From: Hyphomicrobium sp.
GTDB lineage: Bacteria; Pseudomonadota; Alphaproteobacteria; Rhizobiales; Hyphomicrobiaceae
Assembly: GCA_003987725.1 (NCBI GenBank)
Contig: RXJH01000007.1
Span: 3,177-67,176 of the forward strand
Length of the DNA: 64,000 nt
Reading direction: 5' to 3'
Part shown: one piece after another, positions 9,450-18,110 of the stretch
Layout: each line of letters opens with the position of its first letter
How positions within the stretch are numbered: position 1 is the stretch's first letter
Translations under genes and position numbers: made by a program
Notes under the pieces: generated by a model
Databases searched by the model: none
Told to the model about the DNA's origin: nothing
The model's input: only the letters and a program-made list of their open reading frames with translations

Positions 9450-9737
9450 ATGAACACTAAGACCACCGTAAAAGCCACCGAAACCCACAATGTTGTAGTG
9501 CCCGTCATGAGCGAGCTGGAGCTTGCACGTCTTGGTGGCGGCGAGGTCGCTTACATCAAGACGCTGACCTCGGACGAAGCGATCGAGATGTTCCCGCAGA
9601 TCGAAGGACTGCCGAAAGGCATCCCCCTCTTTTCGCTCCACGCGGCCGACGGTACCCCGATCGCGCTGACGGACACCCTGCAGGCGGCAATCGGGCATGC
9701 TCAGGAAGACGAGCTGTCGATCGCACCGCTCCACTAA
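9450..9737 (+). CDS. DUF1150 family protein
   Basis: A 95-aa small protein with the DUF1150 core LARLGGGEVAYIKTL followed by a compact C-terminus ending in EDELSIAPLH. Its function is unknown. Members are usually encoded next to hsp20 genes in alphaproteobacteria, as here. A strong AAGGAGG lies 8 nt upstream of the ATG. Confidence 0.87.
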   Translation: MNTKTTVKATETHNVVVPVMSELELARLGGGEVAYIKTLTSDEAIEMFPQIEGLPKGIPLFSLHAADGTPIALTDTLQAAIGHAQEDELSIAPLH

Positions 9738-9767
9738 GCCGGCAGCCGAAACACCTTTTTATGACAA

Positions 9768-9809
9768 AGAGCCACCCAATCCGTTGGGTGGCTCTGCTTT
9801 TGCCGGGCA
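9768..9809. repeat. 42-nt hairpin repeat, copy 1 (terminator-like)
   Basis: AGAGCCACCCAA pairs perfectly with TTGGGTGGCTCT around the loop TCCG, then GCTTTTGCCGGGCA follows. It sits between the converging DUF1150 and acyltransferase genes and can serve as a terminator. A second copy differing at one base lies in the same orientation at 11321-11362, beyond the start of the acyltransferase gene. Confidence 0.8.
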
Positions 9810-9818
9810 AGCAAATCA

Positions 9819-10970
9819 TCAGGGGCCGCTCGAAATCTGGAAGCTCGCCTGGTAACGATTTAGAGCGACAGGGCCATAGGCTGTCATGGCGACGTTGGAT
9901 GCGCGGTTCACGACGTCAATCCAAAGATCATTCAACCAAGCAAATGGAATTGAGACGATCACCGACGCGATGACGGAGACTAAAGTCGCAATCGCGGGGT
10001 CGTAGGGGCTTCCCTGGAAAGTAATCAACGCAAACGATCCGAGCGTCGTGATCACAAGGATGTGGGCGAGATAAAGGGGAAACGACAGCCAGCCGATCCG
10101 GGCTGCCAGTTTCGATGAGAGGACGTGACGAACTGACTGAGGTGCCACGCAAACGGCAAGAATGATGAGCGTCGCCCCAACAATCAATTCGGAGTCCTCC
10201 AATCCCCATGCAAACAAATAGATCCCAATGAGAAGTGTGGGGGCAAACACCCACCACAGTGCCACGACGCGCTCTTGTGGAAGAAAGGCTGCAAGGGCCA
10301 TACCGAAGACGAAACCGGAAAGCGTCGGAGATTGCGCGAAGCAAAGAAAGCCGACCGTTCCCATCAAAGCGGCTGCGGTGAAGGGATTGAGGAGTAAGAG
10401 CGGTCTGACAAGAAGCGCCAATCCAAAAACGACGAAACTGCCAATAAATTCGACCCGCATCGTCCAAATGCTGCTGTCATAAGTCGCCTCGCCATAGAAG
10501 AAGGTATAGAACACACCTTCTTTAAACGCCTTTTTGAAATGCGGCGCGAAGCTGGCGATCTGGTCATCCGGGATGCCTCGGCCGTAGGTGGCAAGAAAAT
10601 GCGAACCAGAAATCGCCGAAGCGTCGTGGAAAAATTCCAGGTTGAGTTTGAACAGGCAGTAAGATGCCAAGACGGCCAAGAGCACCGGGCCAGCCAATCG
10701 CGGCCAGCGTTTCACCGCGCTGCGAACGACAACGAGCGCATCTCCTGACAAGAAATATGATCGGGTGAGAACATAACCCGAGAGCACAAAAAACAGCACC
10801 ACGGCTGAATGCCCAGCTAAGACACTTTGGATCAGTGTCGTCACGCCGGGGATACGTGACCACAAGGCGGCGTCTGGAAAAAACGCAAGATTGCAATGGC
10901 AAAAAAGGACGACGAAAGCCGCAAGTCCCCGCACCGCCTCTAGCGGAATGTCTTTGTGCGTTGATTGCAT
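9819..10970 (-). CDS. Acyltransferase 3 family membrane protein (OafA/YrhL-like)
   Basis: A 383-aa membrane protein of the acyltransferase-3 family, which moves acetyl or other acyl groups onto cell-surface sugars. The N-terminus IPLEAVRGLAAFVVLFCHCNLAFF carries the family's R-G-x-A and membrane His motif. VVLFFVLSGYVLTRSYF follows, then about ten hydrophobic helices. I use the ATG at 10970 with AGGGG upstream. The gene is isolated, and two 42-nt hairpin repeats bracket it, suggesting it arrived as a unit. Confidence 0.85.
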   Translation of the reverse strand: MQSTHKDIPLEAVRGLAAFVVLFCHCNLAFFPDAALWSRIPGVTTLIQSVLAGHSAVVLFFVLSGYVLTRSYFLSGDALVVVRSAVKRWPRLAGPVLLAVLASYCLFKLNLEFFHDASAISGSHFLATYGRGIPDDQIASFAPHFKKAFKEGVFYTFFYGEATYDSSIWTMRVEFIGSFVVFGLALLVRPLLLLNPFTAAALMGTVGFLCFAQSPTLSGFVFGMALAAFLPQERVVALWWVFAPTLLIGIYLFAWGLEDSELIVGATLIILAVCVAPQSVRHVLSSKLAARIGWLSFPLYLAHILVITTLGSFALITFQGSPYDPAIATLVSVIASVIVSIPFAWLNDLWIDVVNRASNVAMTAYGPVALNRYQASFQISSGP

Positions 10971-11381
10971 TGGATCCCCTAATTGCGATCCACACTGGGT
11001 AAGTATGCTCAAGTTTCGGCGCGCAGCAAAAAACACAAAAGCGCGCGTGTTCGAAAGGTGAAGATGACCCGCTCAAAAATTGAATTGGTGCCTTGCGCAG
11101 TGAAATTGCAATAAGCGGACGCAAAGCGTTACGAAGTTTCGAAGTTCAAAAGGATAAAATTCACGCGCCTTGATTTCGGTTTCTGTGAACAACATCCTCT
11201 GCGTTACACTCAATAACCGTCCTAGAATTGGTATCCGTCCATTGTTGCTCGACGAGAGCAGGCGCGATAATCCGCGTGCAGAGGTCGGCGGCGGCCCGGA
11301 AGCATGCGATTCCAAATCGAAGAGCCACCCAATCCGTCGGGTGGCTCTGCTTTTGCCGGGCATCGTGACCGCGAGCTTCGC
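10971..11381. other. Intergenic stretch upstream of the acyltransferase
   Basis: About 410 bp between the divergent-facing acyltransferase start and the end of the NDUFA9-like gene. It must hold the acyltransferase promoter. It also contains hairpin copy 2. I see no credible coding region. Confidence 0.5.
11321..11362. repeat. 42-nt hairpin repeat, copy 2 (terminator-like)
   Basis: This matches the copy at 9768-9809 at 41 of 42 positions (T to C at the loop edge, shortening the stem to AGAGCCACCC/GGGTGGCTCT). It has the same orientation and the same trailing GCTTTTGCCGGGCA. It lies just past the stop of the NDUFA9-like gene on the opposite side of the acyltransferase. Confidence 0.78.
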
Positions 11382-12356
11382 CTAGGAGTGATAATGCGCG
11401 TATTGGCCCTTCGGCTTGAAGCGTTCGAGGTACTCCGGAACGATCCCGTCGATTGAGGCCGGCTTGTCGATACCAAGCGCCGCAATCGTTCGCCCTTCTT
11501 TTTTCGCGGCTTCCGACACCACGTTATCCGACTGCAAGAGCCGCACCTGGTCGAGCGTCAGCGGCCGCATCGAATTCGGCAGCGGCGAACTCAGGATCGC
11601 CATCAGCTTCGCCACCCCGAACGGCAGAGGCAACAGCAGCCGCCGGCGATCGGCATATTGTAGAGTTGCCTTGAGGAGATCCCGGAAACTCAGAACCTCC
11701 GGGCCACCGAGTTCATAGATCGTCCCAGGTTTTCCGATCCCGTTCGCGGCGTTGGCCGCCGCCTGCCCGACGTCGCCGACAAAAACCGGCTGAAATTTCG
11801 TGCCACCGCCGCCGACGAGCGGCAGGAAGGGGCTGATCCGCGCCATGGCGGCAAAACGGTTGAAGAACTCGTCCTCTGGGCCGAACACGATGGACGGTCG
11901 GAGCACGAGCGCCGACGGGAATTCGGCGAACGTCGCCCGTTCGCCCTCAGCTTTCGTCCGCGCATACCGTGACGCCGAATCCTTGTTGGCGCCGATCGCC
12001 GAAATATGAACGAGACGGGTGGCGCCCGCCTCCTTTGCGGCCTTCGCAACACGCTCCGCACCCTTGGCGTGGACAGCTTCGAACGTCTGCGCGCCAGACG
12101 GCGACAAAATGCCGACGGCGTTGATGACGATTTCCGCGCCCTCTACGGCTCGCGCAATCGAATCGGCGAAGCGGAGATTGGCCTGAACGGCATGGATCTG
12201 CCCGACGACGCCCATGGGTTGCAGATGACCCGCAAGATCGGGCCTGCGAACGGCAGCGCGGACGCGGTAGCCCTTCCGAGCCAACGACCAAACGATGTGG
12301 CGCCCGACAAATCCGGAGCCTCCGAACACGGTCGCCAGCTTGCCGTTTTCTGCCAT
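11382..12356 (-). CDS. NDUFA9-like NAD(P)-binding protein (complex I-associated, atypical SDR)
   Basis: A 324-aa Rossmann-fold protein. The N-terminus ATVFGGSGFVGRHIVWSLARKGYRVRAAVRRPD gives the GxxGxxG nucleotide-binding motif. INAVGIL, VHISAIGA and YARTKAEGE follow. The sequence matches the atypical short-chain dehydrogenase group that includes the complex I accessory subunit NDUFA9, found in many alphaproteobacteria. The YxxxK pair is present as YARTK. The exact role in bacteria is unclear. Confidence 0.85.
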   Translation of the reverse strand: MAENGKLATVFGGSGFVGRHIVWSLARKGYRVRAAVRRPDLAGHLQPMGVVGQIHAVQANLRFADSIARAVEGAEIVINAVGILSPSGAQTFEAVHAKGAERVAKAAKEAGATRLVHISAIGANKDSASRYARTKAEGERATFAEFPSALVLRPSIVFGPEDEFFNRFAAMARISPFLPLVGGGGTKFQPVFVGDVGQAAANAANGIGKPGTIYELGGPEVLSFRDLLKATLQYADRRRLLLPLPFGVAKLMAILSSPLPNSMRPLTLDQVRLLQSDNVVSEAAKKEGRTIAALGIDKPASIDGIVPEYLERFKPKGQYAHYHS

Positions 12357-12631
12357 TCCGAAACCTCGATGCTGCGGCCACCCGGGGCCCTTATGCTGCC
12401 ATCAGCTCAAGCGGTAGCTCTAGACCTACGGATTGCCGCTGTGAAGTCCGCGCCGCACGATGTGAATGGCAGGATTCGGCCCAAGAAACCGTCCCGCGGC
12501 GAACGGACGCCCAATCGGCGCCGTGAAACCCTCCGGAGCGCCGCCTTGCGCACCAGCGATGCGTTGTCTCGCCTCGATTTGGTGTCACGCAATTGACTTC
12601 CGCGTCCGCACAATTTACCTGACACGTCGAT

Positions 12632-12717
12632 GCCCAGATGGCGGAATTGGTAGACGCACTGCTTTCAGGTAGCAGCGCTCACAAGGCGTGGAGGTTCGAG
12701 TCCTCTTCTGGGCACCA
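12632..12717 (+). tRNA. tRNA-Leu (CAG anticodon), island attachment site
   Basis: An 86-nt class II tRNA with acceptor arms GCCCAGA/TCTGGGC and encoded CCA. The anticodon stem CTGCT/AGCAG holds a loop with anticodon CAG, and there is a long variable arm. Its last 19 bases (12699-12717) recur at 26122-26140, marking it as the attachment site of the island that follows. The integrase gene starts about 100 bp downstream. Confidence 0.95.
12699..12717 (+). repeat. attL: tRNA-Leu 3' end
   Basis: AGTCCTCTTCTGGGCACCA is the 3' end of tRNA-Leu and is identical to 26122-26140. This is the left attachment repeat of the integrated element. The tRNA is kept intact. Confidence 0.88.
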
Positions 12718-12815
12718 AGGCTTTGCTAAGTCCTTGAGGCGTCGTAAGTATCAAGCATCATTGAAAGTTTGGCCGCACCAACTGTGATACAGAGGTGCGC
12801 TACGTGGTGCTTTTC

Positions 12816-14468
12816 ATGTCTCGTCCAACTCGGCGTTCTGGCTCGCGTCATGCGCAGTTTCAGAAGCGCGTTCCTGCTCCCGTTTTGAGGATCGCTCGCG
12901 GTAAGCAAGTTGCTCTTTCGCTCCCGCCTGAAACAGCCAACGGACCGCCGATCCAACTTACCGTCAAGCTCATCGACGTGCTGCGCTTCTCACTGCGAAC
13001 CAACGACAAGGGGCTGCGTGAACAGCGCCACGTGGCCGTCTTACAGCAGCTTGACCGAGCGTATCAGGCGATCCTGGAAGGGCCACGCAGTCTCTCGAAT
13101 AAGGAGCGTGTGGCGCTGTCCGGCGTTCTCTACGACACGCTCGCCTCGGGTTTTGAGGACGAGCCAGTTAGCGCCGAGTGGTGGAAGATCGTTGGCGAAG
13201 TCGCCCATCATGCACTCACCGCGCCGACGCTGACTATAAATACCTTTCCGAATGAAGGTCGGCTGCGCCAGCTTGAACGCTACGTCGGGCCTTTCCTAGA
13301 AGCGGTATTGCTTCGCGAAGGAGTAATCGCTGACGATGATAGCCGGTTAGGACTGCTCGAAGCCTTCGCAACCGCCCTCATCAAAGCGGCACGGAAGCTG
13401 AAACAGAACGCCGAAGGCGATTACACTCCCGACCCGGCCGCCGCCCGCTTCCCGAAGTGGGAAGGCATTAAACCCGTAGCGTCAGCATCTTCATCGCCTA
13501 CCTCTCTCACGTTCGACAATCTGCTAGATCGCTGGGAAAGAGAAAGTGCGAAGGCACCAAGCTCGCTCGTCGCCTTTAGGCAGCACGTCCGCGCATTCAA
13601 AGAGCACCTCAAACACAACGACGTGAAGAGCGTCACGCGAACAGACGTGATTGCCTGGAAGGATGCGCTTCAAAGCCAGGAGCTTGCTGCCAAGACTATC
13701 AACGGGAGCTACCTCGCGAGCATCCGCACCTTGTATCGCCTTGCTAAACGCAATGATCTAATCGCCACGGACCCAACGGAGGGCATTGGCGTTCAATCAA
13801 AGCAGAGAGCAGGTGAAGGAAGGCTGCCGTATGATGATGCCGAGGTCAGCGCGATACTGGCTCTTGCTGATGTTCAGACGGACACTCGTTTGCGTTGGAT
13901 ACCGTGGCTACTCGCCTTGACCGGAGCGCGAGTGGGCGAAATCGCCCAGCTCTGGGGCAACCGCGTCATGACAGTCAATGGCGTCCCCATCATCCGCATT
14001 GCCCCTGCAGACGATGGAGGCACGATAAAGAACGCCGGATCGGAACGCGACGTGCCGCTTCATCCTGAAATCGTCAGTCGCGACTTTTTAGAGTTCGTGA
14101 AAACACGCCCGAACGGAGGTCCATTGTTTTACGGCGGGAAGCAAGCGGAAGCGCGTCCCAGAAAGTCGAAAACGGCGGGTCATGCCTCAGACGGCGCAAT
14201 CAATCGCGTCCGTGAATGGATACGCGAGAGCGGCTTCGCTGATCCTCGCAAAGCGCCGAGCCACGCATTCCGTCATTGGTTCAAGACGAAGTGCGCCGAC
14301 CTCGACATCCCAGACAGTGTTGCAGACGCGATCCAAGGGCACTCCGATCAAAGCGCGGCCGCTAGTTATCGAAAAATCAGCCTCGCGAAAATGGCGGAGG
14401 CGATCCGCAAGATTGAGGTGTCCGCATCGCAAAAACAACCGGCGGGTGAGTCCCGAAGGCGGACCTAG
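12816..14468 (+). CDS. Tyrosine site-specific recombinase (island integrase)
   Basis: A 550-aa phage-type integrase. The N-terminal 'MSRPTRRSGSRHAQFQKRVP' resembles DUF6538-type integrases. A SAM-like core-binding region runs around 230-310. The catalytic domain has TGARVGEIAQL (Arg), GSERDVPLH, HAFRHWFKT (H-x-x-R), GHSDQS (His) and ASYRKIS (nucleophile Tyr). I chose the ATG at 12816 for the family N-terminus; an in-frame ATG exists at 12795. Its position next to tRNA-Leu and the matching 19-bp repeat at the far end identify it as the enzyme that inserted this island. Confidence 0.93.
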   Translation: MSRPTRRSGSRHAQFQKRVPAPVLRIARGKQVALSLPPETANGPPIQLTVKLIDVLRFSLRTNDKGLREQRHVAVLQQLDRAYQAILEGPRSLSNKERVALSGVLYDTLASGFEDEPVSAEWWKIVGEVAHHALTAPTLTINTFPNEGRLRQLERYVGPFLEAVLLREGVIADDDSRLGLLEAFATALIKAARKLKQNAEGDYTPDPAAARFPKWEGIKPVASASSSPTSLTFDNLLDRWERESAKAPSSLVAFRQHVRAFKEHLKHNDVKSVTRTDVIAWKDALQSQELAAKTINGSYLASIRTLYRLAKRNDLIATDPTEGIGVQSKQRAGEGRLPYDDAEVSAILALADVQTDTRLRWIPWLLALTGARVGEIAQLWGNRVMTVNGVPIIRIAPADDGGTIKNAGSERDVPLHPEIVSRDFLEFVKTRPNGGPLFYGGKQAEARPRKSKTAGHASDGAINRVREWIRESGFADPRKAPSHAFRHWFKTKCADLDIPDSVADAIQGHSDQSAAASYRKISLAKMAEAIRKIEVSASQKQPAGESRRRT

Positions 14469-14566
14469 AAGTACGTTTCCGCTCGCACCGCCCTTGCATT
14501 GTAAGCTTAAGCCCCAAAAAAGCTTTATGCGAGCGCGTCCGCTGTTGCCGGATCCGCAGCAATATT

Positions 14567-15106
14567 TCACCACCATTTATATTGGGAGTTGAGGCTGATC
14601 CACATCGTTCTGACGGCGGACGCTACCGGCAGAAGTGGGCCATCGGACCCATCGGAATTTAGGGCTTGAACACGTACTTCCCACTTCACTTTGCCGGGCG
14701 AAGTGCCTGAGCTGGCGCTGCCGCCTCCGATCGAGAAGCTGGCTACATTTGAACTGAAGTGAGGTGCTCCAAACTGTTTGCTTTTGTATTTGAGCAAAGT
14801 CTCGTGCTTTAAGGCGTTTGCCGTACAACGAATGATCTCAAAGTTTCCATCTTGGTCTCTCAACCAGTTCGCAAACCCTTCACTTGTCTCGACCGATATG
14901 GGTTTCTGTAACTTGTTTTGAAATGTCCAGCCTTGCGCTTTTATTGATGATTCGTGAGCGCGAAAGACCCAATCGTGCATGTGGTAGAGTGAAGTGGCGC
15001 AATGCATCGCCTTCCGCAAATCACCCCGATGCTGATCGAATTCATTGAAATCTACTTCCACGATATCGGTCCAGAAATCGCGAATACCCAACGCCTTTGT
15101 GCACAT
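14567..15106 (-). CDS. Small helical protein, possibly HEPN-like, last gene of the island operon
   Basis: A 179-aa protein I do not recognise with certainty. The N-terminal half is helical (DLRKAMHCATSLYHMHDWVF) and is followed by FEIIRCTANALKHETLL. That Arg and 'ANALKH' layout resembles HEPN-like proteins, though the spacing is R-x7-H rather than the usual R-x4-6-H. The C-terminal part looks like beta strands. I use the ATG at 15106 with GGGGTGG upstream. It lies 177 bp after the second methyltransferase on the same strand, so it is probably the last gene of that operon. If it is HEPN, it would be an RNase effector; this is inference. Confidence 0.55.
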   Translation of the reverse strand: MCTKALGIRDFWTDIVEVDFNEFDQHRGDLRKAMHCATSLYHMHDWVFRAHESSIKAQGWTFQNKLQKPISVETSEGFANWLRDQDGNFEIIRCTANALKHETLLKYKSKQFGAPHFSSNVASFSIGGGSASSGTSPGKVKWEVRVQALNSDGSDGPLLPVASAVRTMWISLNSQYKWW

Positions 15107-15283
15107 CGGCCACCCCAAACATAAAACGGTCAGTTTCGATACGCGATCGACAAACCAAGCGAAATTCGGGCCAATAGAAACACGCGAAGCTGATGCGAGC
15201 AGATAGGCGTGTCAAAAATCCCTCAAATCTTCCTTCGCGGAAATGACCGCCTACTGTTGAAGTCAGTAAGTTGGCCCCATATG

Positions 15284-16522
15284 TTAGCCGGAACGAGAGA
15301 ATGTAAGTATGAACTCCTCCGACATTGTTCGGATCAAACCTGAATCGCGTTTGGAAGTACATGAACTTCGAGCAAAGCGGTTGACATGCGAAGGGTGTCG
15401 TTTGCGCGTCAATTTTCGTACATCGTATCGAGTTAACTCAAAACCCAAGCTAGCGAATTGATCAATTGTGAATTGATCGAGCTTCACTCTGAACCCACCT
15501 GTTGACCTTTGCCCGACAATCAAAACTGCCGTACCTGAAGCTTTCAGAGATGAAGCTATTCCTCGGCACGCTATTGCGTAATCCGCGAGAAAGCTCTCGA
15601 CTTTTTTCGCGGTCGTTCCCTCGGCGCTTCCAGCCCAATATTGACGCGAAAGATGGCGGATTTCCCTCGATAGTCTGCCGCCGAGACATTGCGAGTCAAC
15701 GGAGGAAGAACAACTGAATGTTTCAAGCCCCTTCACCAGAGGGACGAAAGTTAGGCAAAGCTTCGACGCCGCTCCGTACTGAACGGTTGTCTTTGAATCC
15801 CCATAAGGTGGCGAAGTAAGGATCACATCAAATTTCCTGCCTCCCTCATCCACTCGCAATCTACGAGCATCCCCAATCCTTATAGATGTATTTTTAGAAT
15901 TGTATGGCTTCGTATCGCTCTGCGAAATGAAGTATTCTAATCTTCGCGCGAAATGAGCCCAAGCAGATGCAGCGAATGTAGAACGGGAAGCCTCGGACAT
16001 GCGGTGAAGTTTCCAGCCACTCTTCCGCGCGAAAGATGCGTCTCTCGTTGTGGCACTCAGAATAGCTCCCAATACCAGCAGGTCCGGCTGGGTAAGTTGC
16101 TTCATGTTCAACCAAGCAACAATCTGGCTTAGTTCTTCCATCGATTGTTCGTTGAACCATTGAACCGTTTTTACTTCGCTCGATGCGGCTATCCGCTTCC
16201 GATAACATGTGTCCGTTTCGATTTCGGCAAGCAACCTTCGTAGGACGCTGACATTGGGGTTAGCCAATCGCGCTCTTGTCAACAAGACAGCAAGTGGATT
16301 GATGTCTATTCCCACGATGCGATCGGCAGACATCGCTTCGGCAGCGGCAAGAAGCCTGCCCGATCCGCAGAAGGGATCCAAAATTGAATGGCCCTTCCGC
16401 ACATGTGTTCTGGCCAACTGAGCCGCGAGATCCTCATCCACCATCGCGGGATAAGGATGAAATCGAGCTAGTCTCGCCCGTGGACCCGAATTTGTATTAG
16501 ATCGCCGATTAGTTGTACGCAC
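15284..16522 (-). CDS. DNA methyltransferase B (FHPYP / TSPPY type)
   Basis: A 412-aa amino-methyltransferase. Motifs in order are FHPYPAMV at 21-28, the SAM-binding loop DPFCGSG at 49-55 with GIDINPLAV after it, and catalytic TSPPY at 236-240. TSPPY marks enzymes that methylate N6 of adenine or N4 of cytosine. It starts at a GTG at 16522, overlapping the kinase-like gene by 55 nt. A later start would cut off FHPYP. No endonuclease gene is adjacent, so it is either a solitary modifier or part of a multi-protein system with methyltransferase A. Confidence 0.83.
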   Translation of the reverse strand: MRTTNRRSNTNSGPRARLARFHPYPAMVDEDLAAQLARTHVRKGHSILDPFCGSGRLLAAAEAMSADRIVGIDINPLAVLLTRARLANPNVSVLRRLLAEIETDTCYRKRIAASSEVKTVQWFNEQSMEELSQIVAWLNMKQLTQPDLLVLGAILSATTRDASFARKSGWKLHRMSEASRSTFAASAWAHFARRLEYFISQSDTKPYNSKNTSIRIGDARRLRVDEGGRKFDVILTSPPYGDSKTTVQYGAASKLCLTFVPLVKGLETFSCSSSVDSQCLGGRLSREIRHLSRQYWAGSAEGTTAKKVESFLADYAIACRGIASSLKASGTAVLIVGQRSTGGFRVKLDQFTIDQFASLGFELTRYDVRKLTRKRHPSHVNRFARSSCTSKRDSGLIRTMSEEFILTFSRSG

Positions 16523-16971
16523 TCAGCCACCGACAGCCCAGAAGTATTCAACGTCAGAGTAGGGACACTACGCGCGAGAGGATACTGTGTATCGCAGAAT
16601 GCGTCTTCGGCAGCGTCCGCCTCGCCTAAATTGATTACCGTTCCATGGCGGGCTTGCCAACGTGCTATTCGATCATTTTCAGAAGCTTCGAGCCGCACAA
16701 ATAAGACGCCAGACCGTCCCAAGAGTACTGAGGCCAAATATCGACCCTCAACGATACAGTGATCCTGTAGGCCAACCCAAGCTCGGGTCACCACGTCGAT
16801 AGACTGGTGGTCCGACGCGGTGAGGTCGTCTATCTTAAGCCCCTTCTGTTTCGCCAATAATCGCGTTTCTTCTCCACAGTGTCGAATCGGCATGTCTGGG
16901 AAGCGTTGCGCCAACGAACGGACAATCGTCGTCTTGCCTGTCGATGAGCGACCGAAAATCGCGATGATCAT
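16468..16971 (-). CDS. Nucleotide-kinase-like P-loop protein
   Basis: A 167-aa P-loop protein. It begins IIAIFGRSSTGKTT (Walker A at 7-14). It also has EGRYLASVLLG, which lines up with the DGRDIGTVV segment of cytidylate kinases, and LFVRLEASENDRIARWQARHG, which resembles their LID region. A (deoxy)nucleoside monophosphate kinase is the most likely fold; the substrate is unknown. The start ATG at 16971 overlaps the methyltransferase A stop by ATGA, so the genes are translationally coupled. Its placement between two DNA methyltransferases is unusual. Confidence 0.72.
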   Translation of the reverse strand: MIIAIFGRSSTGKTTIVRSLAQRFPDMPIRHCGEETRLLAKQKGLKIDDLTASDHQSIDVVTRAWVGLQDHCIVEGRYLASVLLGRSGVLFVRLEASENDRIARWQARHGTVINLGEADAAEDAFCDTQYPLARSVPTLTLNTSGLSVAECVQLIGDLIQIRVHGRD

Positions 16972-18110
16972 GACTTTTGAAAAACATATAGTGTTTCGAC
17001 TGACGGGTTGGATGCCCGGTCGGAAACTCTTCGACGAGAAGGCACTCGATGTCGCGGCCCCCATACTCGAGGCATCATACTTTCTAGATCAGCAACCGTC
17101 TGATCCACAGTTCCCGGATATTTCCGAGATTCGCCTATGACGAGGGCGCAATATGCTCCCACTTTCATCACGCGGTGAATTTCGGTCCAACACGCTTTCA
17201 TTTGCATTACATAATCGCTCGCTGCGTTCCGACGCTGCCGCTTGTAGCGAGCTCCAATCTCTTGCTCGCGCTGTTCGTCGATATTCCAACCCATCCACGT
17301 ATAAAATAGCCGGTTCGCACGAGTATAGTCGATCATGCTCACGTATGGGGGAGAGGTAACAATCATATCTACGCAGCTTGATGGTTGTGCCAGCGTCCTC
17401 GCATCCTGACAAAGAACAAATGCGCGACCACCCCTTTTCATGAGATTGGCTGCGGCCAGCTCTAAGAGACGAGTCTCAAACATGGCCACTGCATCATGTT
17501 CCACCAGCTGCTTCGGTTTTACGTTGTCGGCAACCCATCCCCAATGATGGCGTCTCTTGTTTCCACTGGCCGTAGTGGCGTGACCCGGTGATGAACACGC
17601 ATACAACGTATCTGAAAACACGAGCGACAACGCCGCTTTGGATAGCCCTATTTCTTTCTCTACCAATTGCCAGAGAAAACGGAGTTGCGCCAAGGTTGAT
17701 GGTGCGAACCAAGATTCTAGTTCAGGAGACGCACCCTCATTCCGTCGCCCCACTGCATCGGTTGCACATAGATTACGCCAAACAAGCTGCTCAAGAAGCC
17801 TCTCCACCAGACTTTTGCTAAGGGCCCCGTTCTGTAGTGCAACCTTTCCGGCGCTGATCATCACACAGGCAAGAATGCGATCCGAAGCTATCACATTGCG
17901 GTCAAGCCGTAGAGCTTCGACAGCCGTTGTTCCGCTTCCGCTAAAGGGGTCCATTATGAGATCGCCGGGCGCGGACAGGGCCTGAATAAGAGACGAAGGT
18001 ATCTGGCCGATGTAATTCCCGGGAAACCAGTGTGACGACTGAATTGCGTCGCCGGTGCCAGTCGCTCTCGGGAAATCCCAATCGATGTGATTTAGAGCGT
18101 CAATGCTCAT
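16968..18110 (-). CDS. DNA methyltransferase A (DPFSGSG / TSPPY type)
   Basis: A 380-aa amino-methyltransferase. WFPGNYI at 28-34 is followed by the SAM-binding loop DPFSGSGTT at 54-62 and catalytic TSPPY at 252-256, then helical DYTRANRLFYTWMGW. The order SAM loop first, then TSPPY, and about 190 residues between them, resembles methyltransferase B, so the two may act as a pair. The target is N6-adenine or N4-cytosine. It starts with ATGA overlapping the HD gene's stop. Confidence 0.83.
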   Translation of the reverse strand: MSIDALNHIDWDFPRATGTGDAIQSSHWFPGNYIGQIPSSLIQALSAPGDLIMDPFSGSGTTAVEALRLDRNVIASDRILACVMISAGKVALQNGALSKSLVERLLEQLVWRNLCATDAVGRRNEGASPELESWFAPSTLAQLRFLWQLVEKEIGLSKAALSLVFSDTLYACSSPGHATTASGNKRRHHWGWVADNVKPKQLVEHDAVAMFETRLLELAAANLMKRGGRAFVLCQDARTLAQPSSCVDMIVTSPPYVSMIDYTRANRLFYTWMGWNIDEQREQEIGARYKRQRRNAASDYVMQMKACWTEIHRVMKVGAYCALVIGESRKYPGTVDQTVADLESMMPRVWGPRHRVPSRRRVSDRASNPSVETLYVFQKS

